Of a stretch of 6,283 nucleotides of DNA, positions 1-6,283 are shown in pieces. The position numbers and the translations under genes are program-made. Origin of the DNA: an uncultured Chlorobiota bacterium (lineage in GTDB: Bacteria > Bacteroidota > Bacteroidia > Bacteroidales > JAADGE01); the NCBI GenBank assembly GCA_947311265.1, contig CAMZKQ010000025.1, positions 1 to 6,283 on the forward strand, given 5' to 3'. How positions within the stretch are numbered: the stretch's first letter is position 1; every line of letters starts with the position of its first letter. The notes under the pieces are model-generated. The model saw nothing but the letters and a program-made list of their open reading frames with translations. It ran no database searches and was not told where the DNA came from.

Positions 1-16
1 GGAGTTATATAACTCC
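1..16. terminator. Perfect 16-bp palindrome, candidate terminator stem
   Basis: GGAGTTATATAACTCC equals its own reverse complement. It can fold as a 6-bp stem (GGAGTT/AACTCC) with an ATAT loop. It begins 28 bases past the stop codon of the last skp-like gene, which suits a rho-independent terminator for this minus-strand operon. On the minus strand the stem is preceded by AGAAA. Any T-tract that should follow it lies outside the window, so the call is incomplete. On the plus strand the stem is followed by TTTCT, so it could also serve a convergent gene off the left edge. An operator site is a less likely alternative. Confidence 0.45.
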
Positions 17-44
17 TTTCTGTTATTCTGGTAAGTTTTAAAAT

Positions 45-584
45 TTATTCAGTAATTCCTAATTTCTTCTTAACTAGCGAAGTAACATCAATACTTTGTG
101 TTGGAGAGAAGTACAAAACAGCATTGACATCGAACAGGTAAGTAAATTTTCCTTCGGCAGCTACTGCTTTTATGGCATCATCTACTTTTTTAAGGATTGG
201 CTCGTAAAGTTCGCTTTGTTTTTTAGCCAGCTCTTGCTCTGCAGAGGCTTGAAAAGTCTGCATTCTTTGTTGTAAACTTTGAATTTCGGCTTCTTTATCT
301 CGTTTTTCGAGTGCCGACCATTTTTCAGGGCTTGCCGCAGCTAGCTGCTCATTTTCCATGTACAATTTGTATTTTTCTTGCGATTCTGTTTGCATGGCAA
401 GCAAGCGAGTTTCAATTTTTTTCTTTTCAGCTTCGAGTGTTTTTTTAGCCGTTGCTGTTTCTGGCAGGCTTACCAAAAGCCCTTGCGAATCAAGGTGTCC
501 AAATTTGTATTTTTGTGCAGAAACATTGCCTAGCATCAATAGCATGATTGCTGTAAGGGCTGTAATTTTGAAAATTGTTTTCAT
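45..584 (-). CDS. Skp/OmpH-family periplasmic chaperone, second paralog
   Basis: This is a predicted periplasmic holdase that would bind unfolded outer-membrane proteins and deliver them to BamA. The protein has 179 residues, close to the usual Skp length. Residues 1-23 form a signal peptide (basic MKTIFK, then a hydrophobic core) ending VSA before Q24. Residues about 45-140 are rich in K, E, Q and A and look like the long helical coiled-coil arms of Skp. The ends (KYKFGHLDSQGLL near 25-37; GKFTYLFDVNAVLYFS at 145-160) would form the trimerisation beta body. The C-terminus LVKKKLG resembles the ILKKLG of its neighbour. An in-frame ATG lies 14 codons upstream at 626, but it would put a charged segment before the signal peptide, so I chose the ATG at 584, which follows an A-rich leader. 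It lies 59 bp after the first skp-like gene and is probably a duplicate of it that has diverged strongly. Family is confident; partner specificity is unknown. Confidence 0.87.
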   Translation of the reverse strand: MKTIFKITALTAIMLLMLGNVSAQKYKFGHLDSQGLLVSLPETATAKKTLEAEKKKIETRLLAMQTESQEKYKLYMENEQLAAASPEKWSALEKRDKEAEIQSLQQRMQTFQASAEQELAKKQSELYEPILKKVDDAIKAVAAEGKFTYLFDVNAVLYFSPTQSIDVTSLVKKKLGITE

Positions 585-643
585 TGTTGATTTTTCTTTA
601 TTTAATTTATTTAAGTATTCGTACATAATTAATTTAGTATTTT

Positions 644-1150
644 CTAGTAGCCTAATTTTTTAAGAATATCATCGCTAATATCATACTTTTGGTCGGTATA
701 AATCATAGACATTCCGCTGGCTTTGTCAAAAATTATTCCATAGTTGCCTTCCACGGCAGTGGCTTTAATAGCGGTATATATCTCGTCCTGAATAGGTTTT
801 ACAAGCTCTTGCCGTTTTTTATATAGCTCGCCTTCTTCTCCAAAGTATTTATCTTTTAGGTCTATAGCCACTTGCTCTAGGTTTAAAATTTCTTCCTCTC
901 GCTGTGCTTTCATTTCTGCTGAAAGCAGTACTTTTTCAGCTAAAAATTCTTTGTATTTTTTATCTACTTCGGCATATTTTGCTTCCACTTCTTTTTGCCA
1001 GCCCTTAGAGAACTCATCGAGTTTGTCTTGTGCCGCTTTGTAGGTTGGGATTTTGCTAAGCATGTAATCGGTATCTACATAAGCATATTTTTGTGAAAAT
1101 CCAGCAGTAAAAATAAATGCAATTAGTACTGTTAATGATAGTTTTTTCAT
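644..1150 (-). CDS. Skp/OmpH-family periplasmic chaperone, first paralog
   Basis: This is a predicted periplasmic chaperone for outer-membrane proteins. It has 168 residues. The signal peptide MKKLSLTVLIAFIFTAGFS is followed by Q20 at the likely cleavage site. KYAYVDTDYMLSKIP (21-35) is the typical first strand and helix start of the OmpH family. Residues about 36-120 are highly charged (K/E rich) with heptad-like spacing and would form the coiled-coil tentacles. GNYGIIFDKASGMSMIY (135-151) is the C-terminal strand pair, and the protein ends DILKKLGY. The ATG at 1150 lies 22 bp after the bamA stop, which implies cotranscription with bamA, as is common for skp in Gram-negative bacteria. It resembles the next gene in layout and end motifs but little in the coiled-coil region. 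The symbol skp would be reasonable, but with two paralogs I leave it unassigned. Confidence 0.9.
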   Translation of the reverse strand: MKKLSLTVLIAFIFTAGFSQKYAYVDTDYMLSKIPTYKAAQDKLDEFSKGWQKEVEAKYAEVDKKYKEFLAEKVLLSAEMKAQREEEILNLEQVAIDLKDKYFGEEGELYKKRQELVKPIQDEIYTAIKATAVEGNYGIIFDKASGMSMIYTDQKYDISDDILKKLGY

Positions 1151-1172
1151 GATATTTGTTTATTTAATATTA

Positions 1173-3650
1173 TTAAAATTGTTGTCCCATTACAAAATGA
1201 AATTGTGTGCCACTAGGCTTTGAAGTTCCTGGCGGGGTATCGAAACCATAGCCCCAATCTACCCCCAGCATGCCGAGCATTGGTAAAAATACACGGATAC
1301 CTGCTCCGGCTGACCTGTAAATATGAAAGGGGTTTACTTCGGAATTGTTATACCAAGCATTCCCTCCTTCGGCAAAAATTAATCCATAAACGGTGGCGGA
1401 CTCCGAAAATATAGCAGGGTAGCGTAATTCTAAAGTAAATTTATCGTAGATATGGCTTGTGCTTGGGCTTAATGCACCGTTTTCGTACCCTCGTAAACCG
1501 ACAATATCAGTACCGTATGAGTAGTATCCCATGCCGTCTCCACCCACTTTGTATCCGCCAAAGGGCGAATAGCCTACGACCTTGTCGTAGTAGCCCAGCA
1601 TGCCAAAGTCCATTTTTGTATTGAGCACCAAGTCGCCAACAATTTGGCTAAACCAAGAGGCTTTGAATGTCCACTTATGGTACTCAATCCATTTGTAGCG
1701 TTCGGCAAGTGTAATGTCCGAGTAGTCTTTTCCATTAAATTTGGAATACGGCAATGTGGCCTCCACGCCTAATGAAAATGAAGCACCATTTCGAGGGTAA
1801 AGTGGCTGGCTTATTGAGTTTCTGCTCAATACAAATTTTGCGGAGAGGTTATTGGCCGAGCCATTTTTAAAGTCCCCAAAGCCGAACCAGTCATCTAAAA
1901 TATATTTTTGGTAGCTCAGTTCGTAGTATTGCGAAAAGTAATCGTCTGGCCATTTATTTCTTCGACCAAATCCTGCGGAAACGCCTATAATATCTAACTT
2001 GTTTGTAACGACATAGTCAGTTTGTGGGCGGTTAAAATTCCACGAACTGTATCCTCCTGAGCCGTAGGTTTGTTTGTTGTAATAGGCTGATACAGAGAGT
2101 GAGTTAGGTTTCTTCCCCCCCAACCAAGGTTCTTGAAAGGAAACACTGTAGGATTGATAACGGTTGCCGTTGGTTTGTGCTCTGATACTAAATTTTTGGC
2201 CATCGCCAGTTGGTAGTGGCTGCCAGGCTTCTTTTTCAAACATATTTTGAATGGAGAAATTGTTGAACGAAAGCCCAAGTGTGCCGACAAGCATACCTGC
2301 TCCCCAACCGCCCGAAATCTCGACCCTATCGTTGCCTCTTTCTACTAGTGTGTACTCAATATCCACAGTCCCATCAACGGGGTTGGGGATTGGTACAGGG
2401 ACAATATTTTCGGGGTCGAAATGCCCTAATTGTGCAATTTCTCGAATACTTCTTATTAGTTTTTCTTTACTAAAAAGTTCGCCTGGGCGAGTGCGTAGTT
2501 CTCGTAGTATTACGGCATCATTGGTTCTTGTATTGCCCAAAATAATGACATTTTTAATCCTTGCTTTTTCGCCTTCGTACATGCGTAGTTCAATATCTAC
2601 CGAGTCGTTTTCAATACGAATTTCAACAGGGTTTACATTAAAAAAGAGGTAACCATTATTCATGTATAGGTTTCCTACTGCATCTTCGTCGTTAGAGAGG
2701 CGGTCGGAAAGGTGGGCTTTGTTATAAACATCTCCTTTTTTTATTTTGAGCAGTTTGTCGAGTGTTTCTGATGAATATTTTGAGTTACCTATCCATTTTA
2801 TGCTTCTAAAAAAATATTGCTTACCTTCTTCTATTTCAATGGATATTGCTACATTACGCTCATTGGCATTGTAAACGGTGTCTTTTATAATTTTGGCATC
2901 TCGGTAGCCTTCTTTATGATAGGCAGCAATTAGATTTTTTTTATCGTCATCGTAATTTTTTTGGATAAATTTTGAGGGTTTAAAAAGCCCGTACCATCGC
3001 CGCTCCTTAATTTCTTTAAGGTGTTTCCATTTAATTTTTCTATCCGTGAAAACGGTATTGCCTTTTAGGTTTATGTTTTCTATCCTGGTTTTTTTAAATT
3101 TATTGATGCTTATGTTTAGGATAACGGCGTTCCGAAGTGTAGTATCTGGGCGTTGTACTATGCGAATATCTGCTTTGGAGTAGCCTTTTTCTGCATAATA
3201 TTCTTGAATTATATTTTGGGTGTTAACAATCGTATTTTCTGTAATTTGTTGCCCCCGCATTATGTTAATTTGCTCTTTAAGGTCCTCTTTATCTGATTTT
3301 CGTATCCCAAAAAAGTTAATTTCGGCAAGCCTAGGGCGTTCTTGTAGGTAAATATTTAGCCAAATTTTAGTGCCTTCTATTTTTTCTACATTTACTTTTA
3401 TATCCGAAAACATTTTTTGTTTCCATAGGTTTTTAATGGCTAACGAAACTTCATCGCCAGGGATACCTATTTTGCTTCCAATTTTGAGCCCTGTAATCCG
3501 AATAATTGCCCCGTGATTTAATGATTTTGTTCCCGAAATTGTAACTCCTTCGAGTTGATACTCTTTGGGGTTTGTATAATCAATTTTTTGGGAAAACCCT
3601 GTGGCTATTATTGCCAAAAGAAAAATTATACTTAACGTTTTTTTTAACAT
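1173..3650 (-). CDS. bamA: BamA, outer-membrane protein assembly factor (Omp85)
   Basis: This is the central subunit of the BAM complex, which folds and inserts beta-barrel proteins into the outer membrane. The protein has 825 residues, near the usual Bacteroidota length. A signal peptide covers residues 1-20 (ends TGFS, then Q21). Five POTRA domains follow at roughly 31-103, 104-183, 186-276, 279-358 and 362-438, each with the GxxxxxxxxI/L...GxxYxx pattern; IGNSKYSSETL and LGNTRTNDAVI mark domains 4 and 5. POTRA 3 carries a basic aromatic insertion (KERRWYGLFKPSKF, 216-229), which I associate with Bacteroidota BamA. The barrel spans about 440-825. It contains LRGYENG (719-725), the local form of the VRGF/Y loop-6 motif, and ends in a terminal Phe (HFVMGQQF), a typical outer-membrane barrel end. 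The ATG at 3650 directly precedes the signal peptide. The gene lies 144 bp after uppS, with a possible promoter of its own, and 22 bp before the first skp-like gene. I see no truncation or frameshift. Confidence 0.97.
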   Translation of the reverse strand: MLKKTLSIIFLLAIIATGFSQKIDYTNPKEYQLEGVTISGTKSLNHGAIIRITGLKIGSKIGIPGDEVSLAIKNLWKQKMFSDIKVNVEKIEGTKIWLNIYLQERPRLAEINFFGIRKSDKEDLKEQINIMRGQQITENTIVNTQNIIQEYYAEKGYSKADIRIVQRPDTTLRNAVILNISINKFKKTRIENINLKGNTVFTDRKIKWKHLKEIKERRWYGLFKPSKFIQKNYDDDKKNLIAAYHKEGYRDAKIIKDTVYNANERNVAISIEIEEGKQYFFRSIKWIGNSKYSSETLDKLLKIKKGDVYNKAHLSDRLSNDEDAVGNLYMNNGYLFFNVNPVEIRIENDSVDIELRMYEGEKARIKNVIILGNTRTNDAVILRELRTRPGELFSKEKLIRSIREIAQLGHFDPENIVPVPIPNPVDGTVDIEYTLVERGNDRVEISGGWGAGMLVGTLGLSFNNFSIQNMFEKEAWQPLPTGDGQKFSIRAQTNGNRYQSYSVSFQEPWLGGKKPNSLSVSAYYNKQTYGSGGYSSWNFNRPQTDYVVTNKLDIIGVSAGFGRRNKWPDDYFSQYYELSYQKYILDDWFGFGDFKNGSANNLSAKFVLSRNSISQPLYPRNGASFSLGVEATLPYSKFNGKDYSDITLAERYKWIEYHKWTFKASWFSQIVGDLVLNTKMDFGMLGYYDKVVGYSPFGGYKVGGDGMGYYSYGTDIVGLRGYENGALSPSTSHIYDKFTLELRYPAIFSESATVYGLIFAEGGNAWYNNSEVNPFHIYRSAGAGIRVFLPMLGMLGVDWGYGFDTPPGTSKPSGTQFHFVMGQQF

Positions 3651-3794
3651 TTGTAATTTATTAGTTAATCAATAAAAATTTTGCGTTCGGGGTTATTCGA
3701 GTTTACAAAATTCAGTTTGCAAAAGTATAAATTTTATTAATAAAAAATATAGAGATGCAAGTAATTAGTATTTTTTAACTTGTTTTTTTCAAAC
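3651..3794 (-). promoter_or_regulatory. uppS-bamA intergenic region with candidate bamA promoter
   Basis: This 144-bp gap is the longest in the cluster and is very AT-rich. On the minus strand, 3727-3719 reads TACTTTTGC, which fits the Bacteroidota -7 consensus TAnnTTTG exactly. Transcription from it would start near 3710 and leave a leader of about 60 nt before the bamA ATG. The expected -33 TTG is not at ideal spacing: the nearest, at 3760-3758, is 30 bases upstream of the -7 box instead of about 20. A 14-bp palindrome TTTTATTAATAAAA (3732-3745) fills the spacer. I see no stem with a T-tract after the uppS stop, so read-through from uppS remains possible. The likely picture is an internal promoter that lets bamA and the skp-like genes be expressed beyond the upstream operon level. 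Confidence 0.5.
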
Positions 3795-4535
3795 CTATAA
3801 AATTTGTTCACTAGTTTTTCCAAATCGCCGCTCCCTTTGTTGGTAGGCATATATGGCTTCATAGAAATTTTCGGCTCTAAAATCAGGCCAAAGGGTTTCG
3901 GTAAAATAGAGTTCGGCATAGGCTATTTGCCAAAGCAAAAAATTACTTATACGATGTTCTCCACTTGTGCGAATAAGTAAATCGGGGTCGGGTATTTTTG
4001 CTGTGGATAGGGTGGTTGTTATGGTTTGTTCTGTAACTTCTTCTGGTTTTAAATCTCCGGATTCTATACTTTTTGCAATTTGTTGCATTGCCATTGTAAT
4101 CTCCCAACGGGCACTATAGCTTAATGCAAGTACAACAGTAAGTCCTGTATTTTCCTTTGTTTTTGCAATAAGCCCGTCTAGTTTAGTTTTAACCTTTTCA
4201 GAGATTAGGCTTTGGTCGCCAATGGTAACAAGGCGGACATTATTTTTTATAAGTTCGGGGGTCTCTTTTTCTATTGACGTTATTAAAAGCGACATTAGTG
4301 CATCAATTTCTTTTTTTGGGCGGTTCCAGTTTTCGGTAGAAAAGGCGTAAAGTGTAAGGTAGTCTATTTCTAGTTCGCCAGCAGCTCTTACGGTTTCTCG
4401 AACAGACTGCACGCCATTGCGATGCCCAAAAATACGTTGATTTCCTCGTTTCTTTGCCCAACGCCCATTACCGTCCATAATTACGGCAACGTGTTTTGGC
4501 ATTCGCTCTTTAATTAATTTATCTTTCCAACTCAT
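3795..4535 (-). CDS. uppS: UppS, (di-trans,poly-cis)-undecaprenyl-diphosphate synthase
   Basis: This is a cytoplasmic cis-prenyltransferase that adds eight isopentenyl-diphosphate units to farnesyl diphosphate. The C55 product is recycled as the lipid carrier for peptidoglycan and surface glycans. The protein has 246 residues, the normal family length. The family motifs are all present: HVAVIMDGNGRWA (15-27) with the catalytic Asp at D21 and the diphosphate-binding GNGR loop; GHRNG (37-41); YAFSTENW (63-70); ALSYSARWEI (137-146); and the C-terminal DPDLLIRTSGE (183-193) with RISNFLLWQ (195-203), which supplies the diphosphate-binding Arg and Ser residues, then AELYF and LWPDF. The ATG at 4535 fits the usual short N-terminus before the MPKHVAVIMDGNG block. 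It begins 33 bp after the DUF6089-like gene, with a small hairpin in between. No key residue is missing. Confidence 0.97.
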   Translation of the reverse strand: MSWKDKLIKERMPKHVAVIMDGNGRWAKKRGNQRIFGHRNGVQSVRETVRAAGELEIDYLTLYAFSTENWNRPKKEIDALMSLLITSIEKETPELIKNNVRLVTIGDQSLISEKVKTKLDGLIAKTKENTGLTVVLALSYSARWEITMAMQQIAKSIESGDLKPEEVTEQTITTTLSTAKIPDPDLLIRTSGEHRISNFLLWQIAYAELYFTETLWPDFRAENFYEAIYAYQQRERRFGKTSEQIL

Positions 4536-4549
4536 TTTGTAGCAAGCTT

Positions 4550-4566
4550 GGCAAAGGTCTTTTGCC
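4550..4566 (-). promoter_or_regulatory. Small hairpin in the leader just before uppS
   Basis: On the minus strand GGCAAAAGACCTTTGCC folds into a perfect 6-bp stem (GGCAAA/TTTGCC) with a 5-nt loop. It starts 2 nt after the stop codon of the upstream gene and ends 14 nt before the uppS ATG. An adjoining 8-bp palindrome CAAGCTTG (4543-4550) shares one base with it. No T-tract follows, so it is not a standard terminator. It could influence mRNA processing or translation of uppS, or be chance. The same stretch holds GACCTTTG, one base off the TAnnTTTG -7 consensus, but so close to the ATG that promoter use is doubtful. Confidence 0.3.
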
Positions 4567-4568
4567 CT

Positions 4569-5258
4569 TTATTTATATCTTCTGGTGATGCCCGGGTATG
4601 CTGCACATCTCACTTTATCACTGGTAATATTATAAGCTAAAACAATGGTTAAGGAGGAATACCAATCTGTCCCGTTTCTATCTGTAACTTGTTTTATGTT
4701 AATATTATTTTCTGATATTTCGGTAGGCAATAGCCCATCTAATTTGTCCGTAAATGTTTTTCGGTACACCCATTCTGTCGAGATACTAAATTTTTTGTTG
4801 GGTGAGTATTTAAAGCCCATTCCAAAGGGAAGGGTGGGGATTACTGTATTGCCTGTTTTTTGCTCAAAGGCTATCGCCACTCCGCCTGTAACGTAGGGCG
4901 AAAAGCGTAAATAATTGGCCGGTGCATAGGGCAAAAAATTAAACTCAAAAACAGTACTTATTTCGTACATTCTATTCTTAAAAGAGTAATTTCTAACTTG
5001 TTGATACCCGTTGGAGAAGTCTGCATCATTACCGGCAATCATAATTTGTTGTACATTTGCTCTAAGTGCATAATGTTCAGCCATATTGCGACGAAATAAT
5101 ATGCCAAAAGTAGGGCGTGCAGAGTAAAATGGGACAATGTGATTAACATCTCCTAAATAATACGAAACACCGCCTGTAAGCCCAATTTCGTTGTTTTTTT
5201 GGGCAAAGGCGGTGAATGTTATTAAAAATGATATTAAAACTAAATTAAGTTTTCTCAA
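4569..5258 (-). CDS. DUF6089-like outer-membrane beta-barrel protein, short paralog
   Basis: This is a predicted outer-membrane beta-barrel of unknown function. It has 229 residues. A signal peptide (residues 1-19, MRKLNLVLISFLITFTAFA) is followed by Q20. The mature part alternates polar and hydrophobic residues in short strands. EIGLTGGVSYYLGDVN (24-39) matches the family's first strand and GDxG-type turn, RPTFGILFRRNM (48-59) the second, then FNFLPY (106-111), YVTGGVAIAF (122-131) and WVYRKTFTDKLD (163-174). The start appears to be TTG at 5258: an in-frame TAA lies just two codons upstream and no ATG occurs before or within the signal peptide. It begins 10 bp after the longer DUF6089 gene, so the two are surely cotranscribed and perhaps translationally coupled. 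The C-terminus (CAAYPGITRRYK) does not end in the aromatic residue typical of barrels and carries a single Cys. Family is fairly sure; role unknown. Confidence 0.82.
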   Translation of the reverse strand: MRKLNLVLISFLITFTAFAQKNNEIGLTGGVSYYLGDVNHIVPFYSARPTFGILFRRNMAEHYALRANVQQIMIAGNDADFSNGYQQVRNYSFKNRMYEISTVFEFNFLPYAPANYLRFSPYVTGGVAIAFEQKTGNTVIPTLPFGMGFKYSPNKKFSISTEWVYRKTFTDKLDGLLPTEISENNINIKQVTDRNGTDWYSSLTIVLAYNITSDKVRCAAYPGITRRYK

Positions 5259-5268
5259 TTTTTAGTGT

Positions 5269-6283
5269 TTAAAATTTTGGTAATCCTCTAAAAGTATTTT
5301 TCAACTTATAGTGTACTTGAATAATCGACAAGATATAAGCATCGTTGTAGTCTGGGTTGCCCCTTCTTGGTGAACCAGATTTATATTTAGGTGCTTCATT
5401 TGCAGTGAGTTCTGTTTGAGAAATATCTGTAAATGCTAAGTGTCTGTCGGAGTAGAGTGATGCTGCTCCTGCCCCTTCTGCAAGTACAAATGTGCCTTCG
5501 GCGTTTAGTAGGTTTCCAGATGCAGCTTCGGAGAAGTTAAAGTACCTATCGTGTGTATCATCAATGTAATCGGACCCGGTATATCGGTTAGTAATTTCTA
5601 ACCCAATAGACCAATGCCTGTCTATGTTATATTTCAGACCTAAGCCTATGGCTGCATTCCATGTAAACTTGCCATACTGTTTAGCTATTTTTATAGTTTC
5701 GGTTTCACCTTTGCTATTGATATAGTCGTAAGATGTAATACCATGTCCTTGCCCTTCTGTTCCTAGTGGTCGTAATTCTACCCACTCTTTTCCTTCGCCA
5801 ACAGTTGGTCTTGCTTTTGGGTTGTAGTACATACCACCTGCACCAACAATGAGGAATGCACTTATCATTCTTTTTGCTCCAAGGCTAGAGAAGTTATATC
5901 GTGCGGCTTGTTTTTCTTTAATGAAAGCCCATTCTCCCTGAACGCCCATTTCCCAAACATGGGAGCGAAATTCCAAGTTTCGTGATTGTCGTCCAAGTGC
6001 TCCTGATGCTTGGTCTCTTGCTGAAAGCAAAGAGTAAGTTACTGTTGGGCGAAACGAGATAGTTTCCCAGGCCCGATAGCGGTATCCGATTTGTACGGTA
6101 GGTCTTGTGGTTACAAAATCTAAATCCCTAACACCAAAAAAGTGAGCAGCATCTTTTTTTCCGCCACCAAGGTCACCCATGAAATGGTTTGTTCCTGCTC
6201 CAAAAACGATGGAGTGCCGTTCGTCTTTCCAGCGTTGTGCGTTTGTAAATAAAGGAAGTAAGAATAATAGTAGTAAGTAATAA
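5269..6283 (-). CDS. DUF6089-type outer-membrane beta-barrel protein, 5' end cut
   Basis: This is a predicted outer-membrane beta-barrel protein of unknown function; such genes often precede uppS-bamA in Bacteroidota. The frame stays open to the window edge, so the true start lies outside; 337 residues are visible. An ATG at 6180 exists but is internal. Upstream of it the frame encodes a signal-peptide end (hydrophobic YYLLLLFLLPLFTNA, then Q16) and the first strand HSIVFGAGTNHFMGDLGG (23-40), which the family needs. Other family-like blocks are LDFVTTRPTVQIGYRYR (54-70), FIKEKQAARY near 120-129, RPLGTEGQG (171-179), LKYNIDRHWSIGLEI (216-230), SDYIDD (237-242), and the terminal FRGLPKF with a C-terminal Phe (331-337). 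Residues about 250-300 are a less structured, Ala/Gly/Asn-rich stretch, probably a long loop. It is the longer partner of the next gene, 10 bp away. Confidence 0.85.
   Translation of the reverse strand, partial: YYLLLLFLLPLFTNAQRWKDERHSIVFGAGTNHFMGDLGGGKKDAAHFFGVRDLDFVTTRPTVQIGYRYRAWETISFRPTVTYSLLSARDQASGALGRQSRNLEFRSHVWEMGVQGEWAFIKEKQAARYNFSSLGAKRMISAFLIVGAGGMYYNPKARPTVGEGKEWVELRPLGTEGQGHGITSYDYINSKGETETIKIAKQYGKFTWNAAIGLGLKYNIDRHWSIGLEITNRYTGSDYIDDTHDRYFNFSEAASGNLLNAEGTFVLAEGAGAASLYSDRHLAFTDISQTELTANEAPKYKSGSPRRGNPDYNDAYILSIIQVHYKLKNTFRGLPKF

Noticed and set aside
585..626. N-terminal extension of the second skp-like protein from the ATG at 626
   Set aside because: The added 14 residues (polar, charged) would precede a complete signal peptide that has its own Met and A-rich leader, so the downstream start is preferred.
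358..663. Plus-strand open frame of 101 codons
   Set aside because: It is antisense to the second skp-like gene and its leader; the translation is Ser/Phe-rich without a recognisable domain, while the opposite strand has a clear family match.
1994..2290. Minus-strand open frame of 98 codons inside bamA
   Set aside because: It is in another frame of the intact bamA barrel region and shows no domain or signal peptide.
2251..2652. Plus-strand open frame of 133 codons
   Set aside because: It lies wholly antisense to the POTRA/barrel junction of bamA; its Ser/Pro/Ile-rich composition is that of a shadow frame.
3770..3797. Possible terminator right after uppS
   Set aside because: The GTTTG/CAAGT arms pair only through three normal pairs plus wobbles, and an A-tract rather than a T-tract follows on the transcribed strand.
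3737..3919. Minus-strand open frame of 60 codons overlapping the uppS 3' end
   Set aside because: It starts inside conserved uppS coding sequence in a different frame and ends in an AT-rich gap; no sign of a real small protein.

Overview
The window reads as an ordinary but informative piece of a Bacteroidota (Bacteroidetes) chromosome. All six genes lie on the minus strand, so transcription runs from the high coordinates to the low ones. The phylum assignment rests on four things: two proteins of the Bacteroidota-type DUF6089 outer-membrane barrel family; a BamA with the LRGYENG form of the loop-6 motif and a basic insertion in POTRA 3; signal peptides that nearly all end in A/S followed by Gln; and AT-rich, A-tract leaders without clear Shine-Dalgarno sequences. 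The genus cannot be told from the sequence.

Layout in transcription order: (1) a DUF6089-type outer-membrane beta-barrel protein, 5269-6283, whose 5' end is cut by the window edge; (2) a second, shorter DUF6089-like protein, 4569-5258, which apparently starts at TTG; (3) uppS, undecaprenyl-diphosphate synthase, 3795-4535; (4) a 144-bp gap with a plausible Bacteroidota promoter; (5) bamA, the outer-membrane protein assembly core, 1173-3650; (6) and (7) two tandem Skp/OmpH-family periplasmic chaperones, 644-1150 and 45-584; (8) a perfect 16-bp palindrome at 1-16, probably part of a terminator beyond the last gene. Every other gap is 10-59 bp, and no stretch over 300 bases lacks a gene.

The genes make a coherent envelope-biogenesis cluster. 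UppS makes the C55 lipid used to carry cell-wall and surface-polysaccharide precursors. The Skp proteins are expected to carry unfolded outer-membrane proteins across the periplasm, and BamA inserts them. The two DUF6089 proteins are predicted barrels of unknown function, so they may be BamA clients or accessory factors. The proteobacterial linkage uppS-(cdsA-dxr-rseP)-bamA-skp is recognisable here in a compressed form without the middle genes.

I found no mobile elements, CRISPR arrays, RNA genes, broken genes or signs of horizontal transfer. I do not see an undescribed system. The most useful open questions are the role of the paired DUF6089 genes, the division of labour between the two Skp paralogs, and the shared Gln after every predicted signal-peptide cleavage site.
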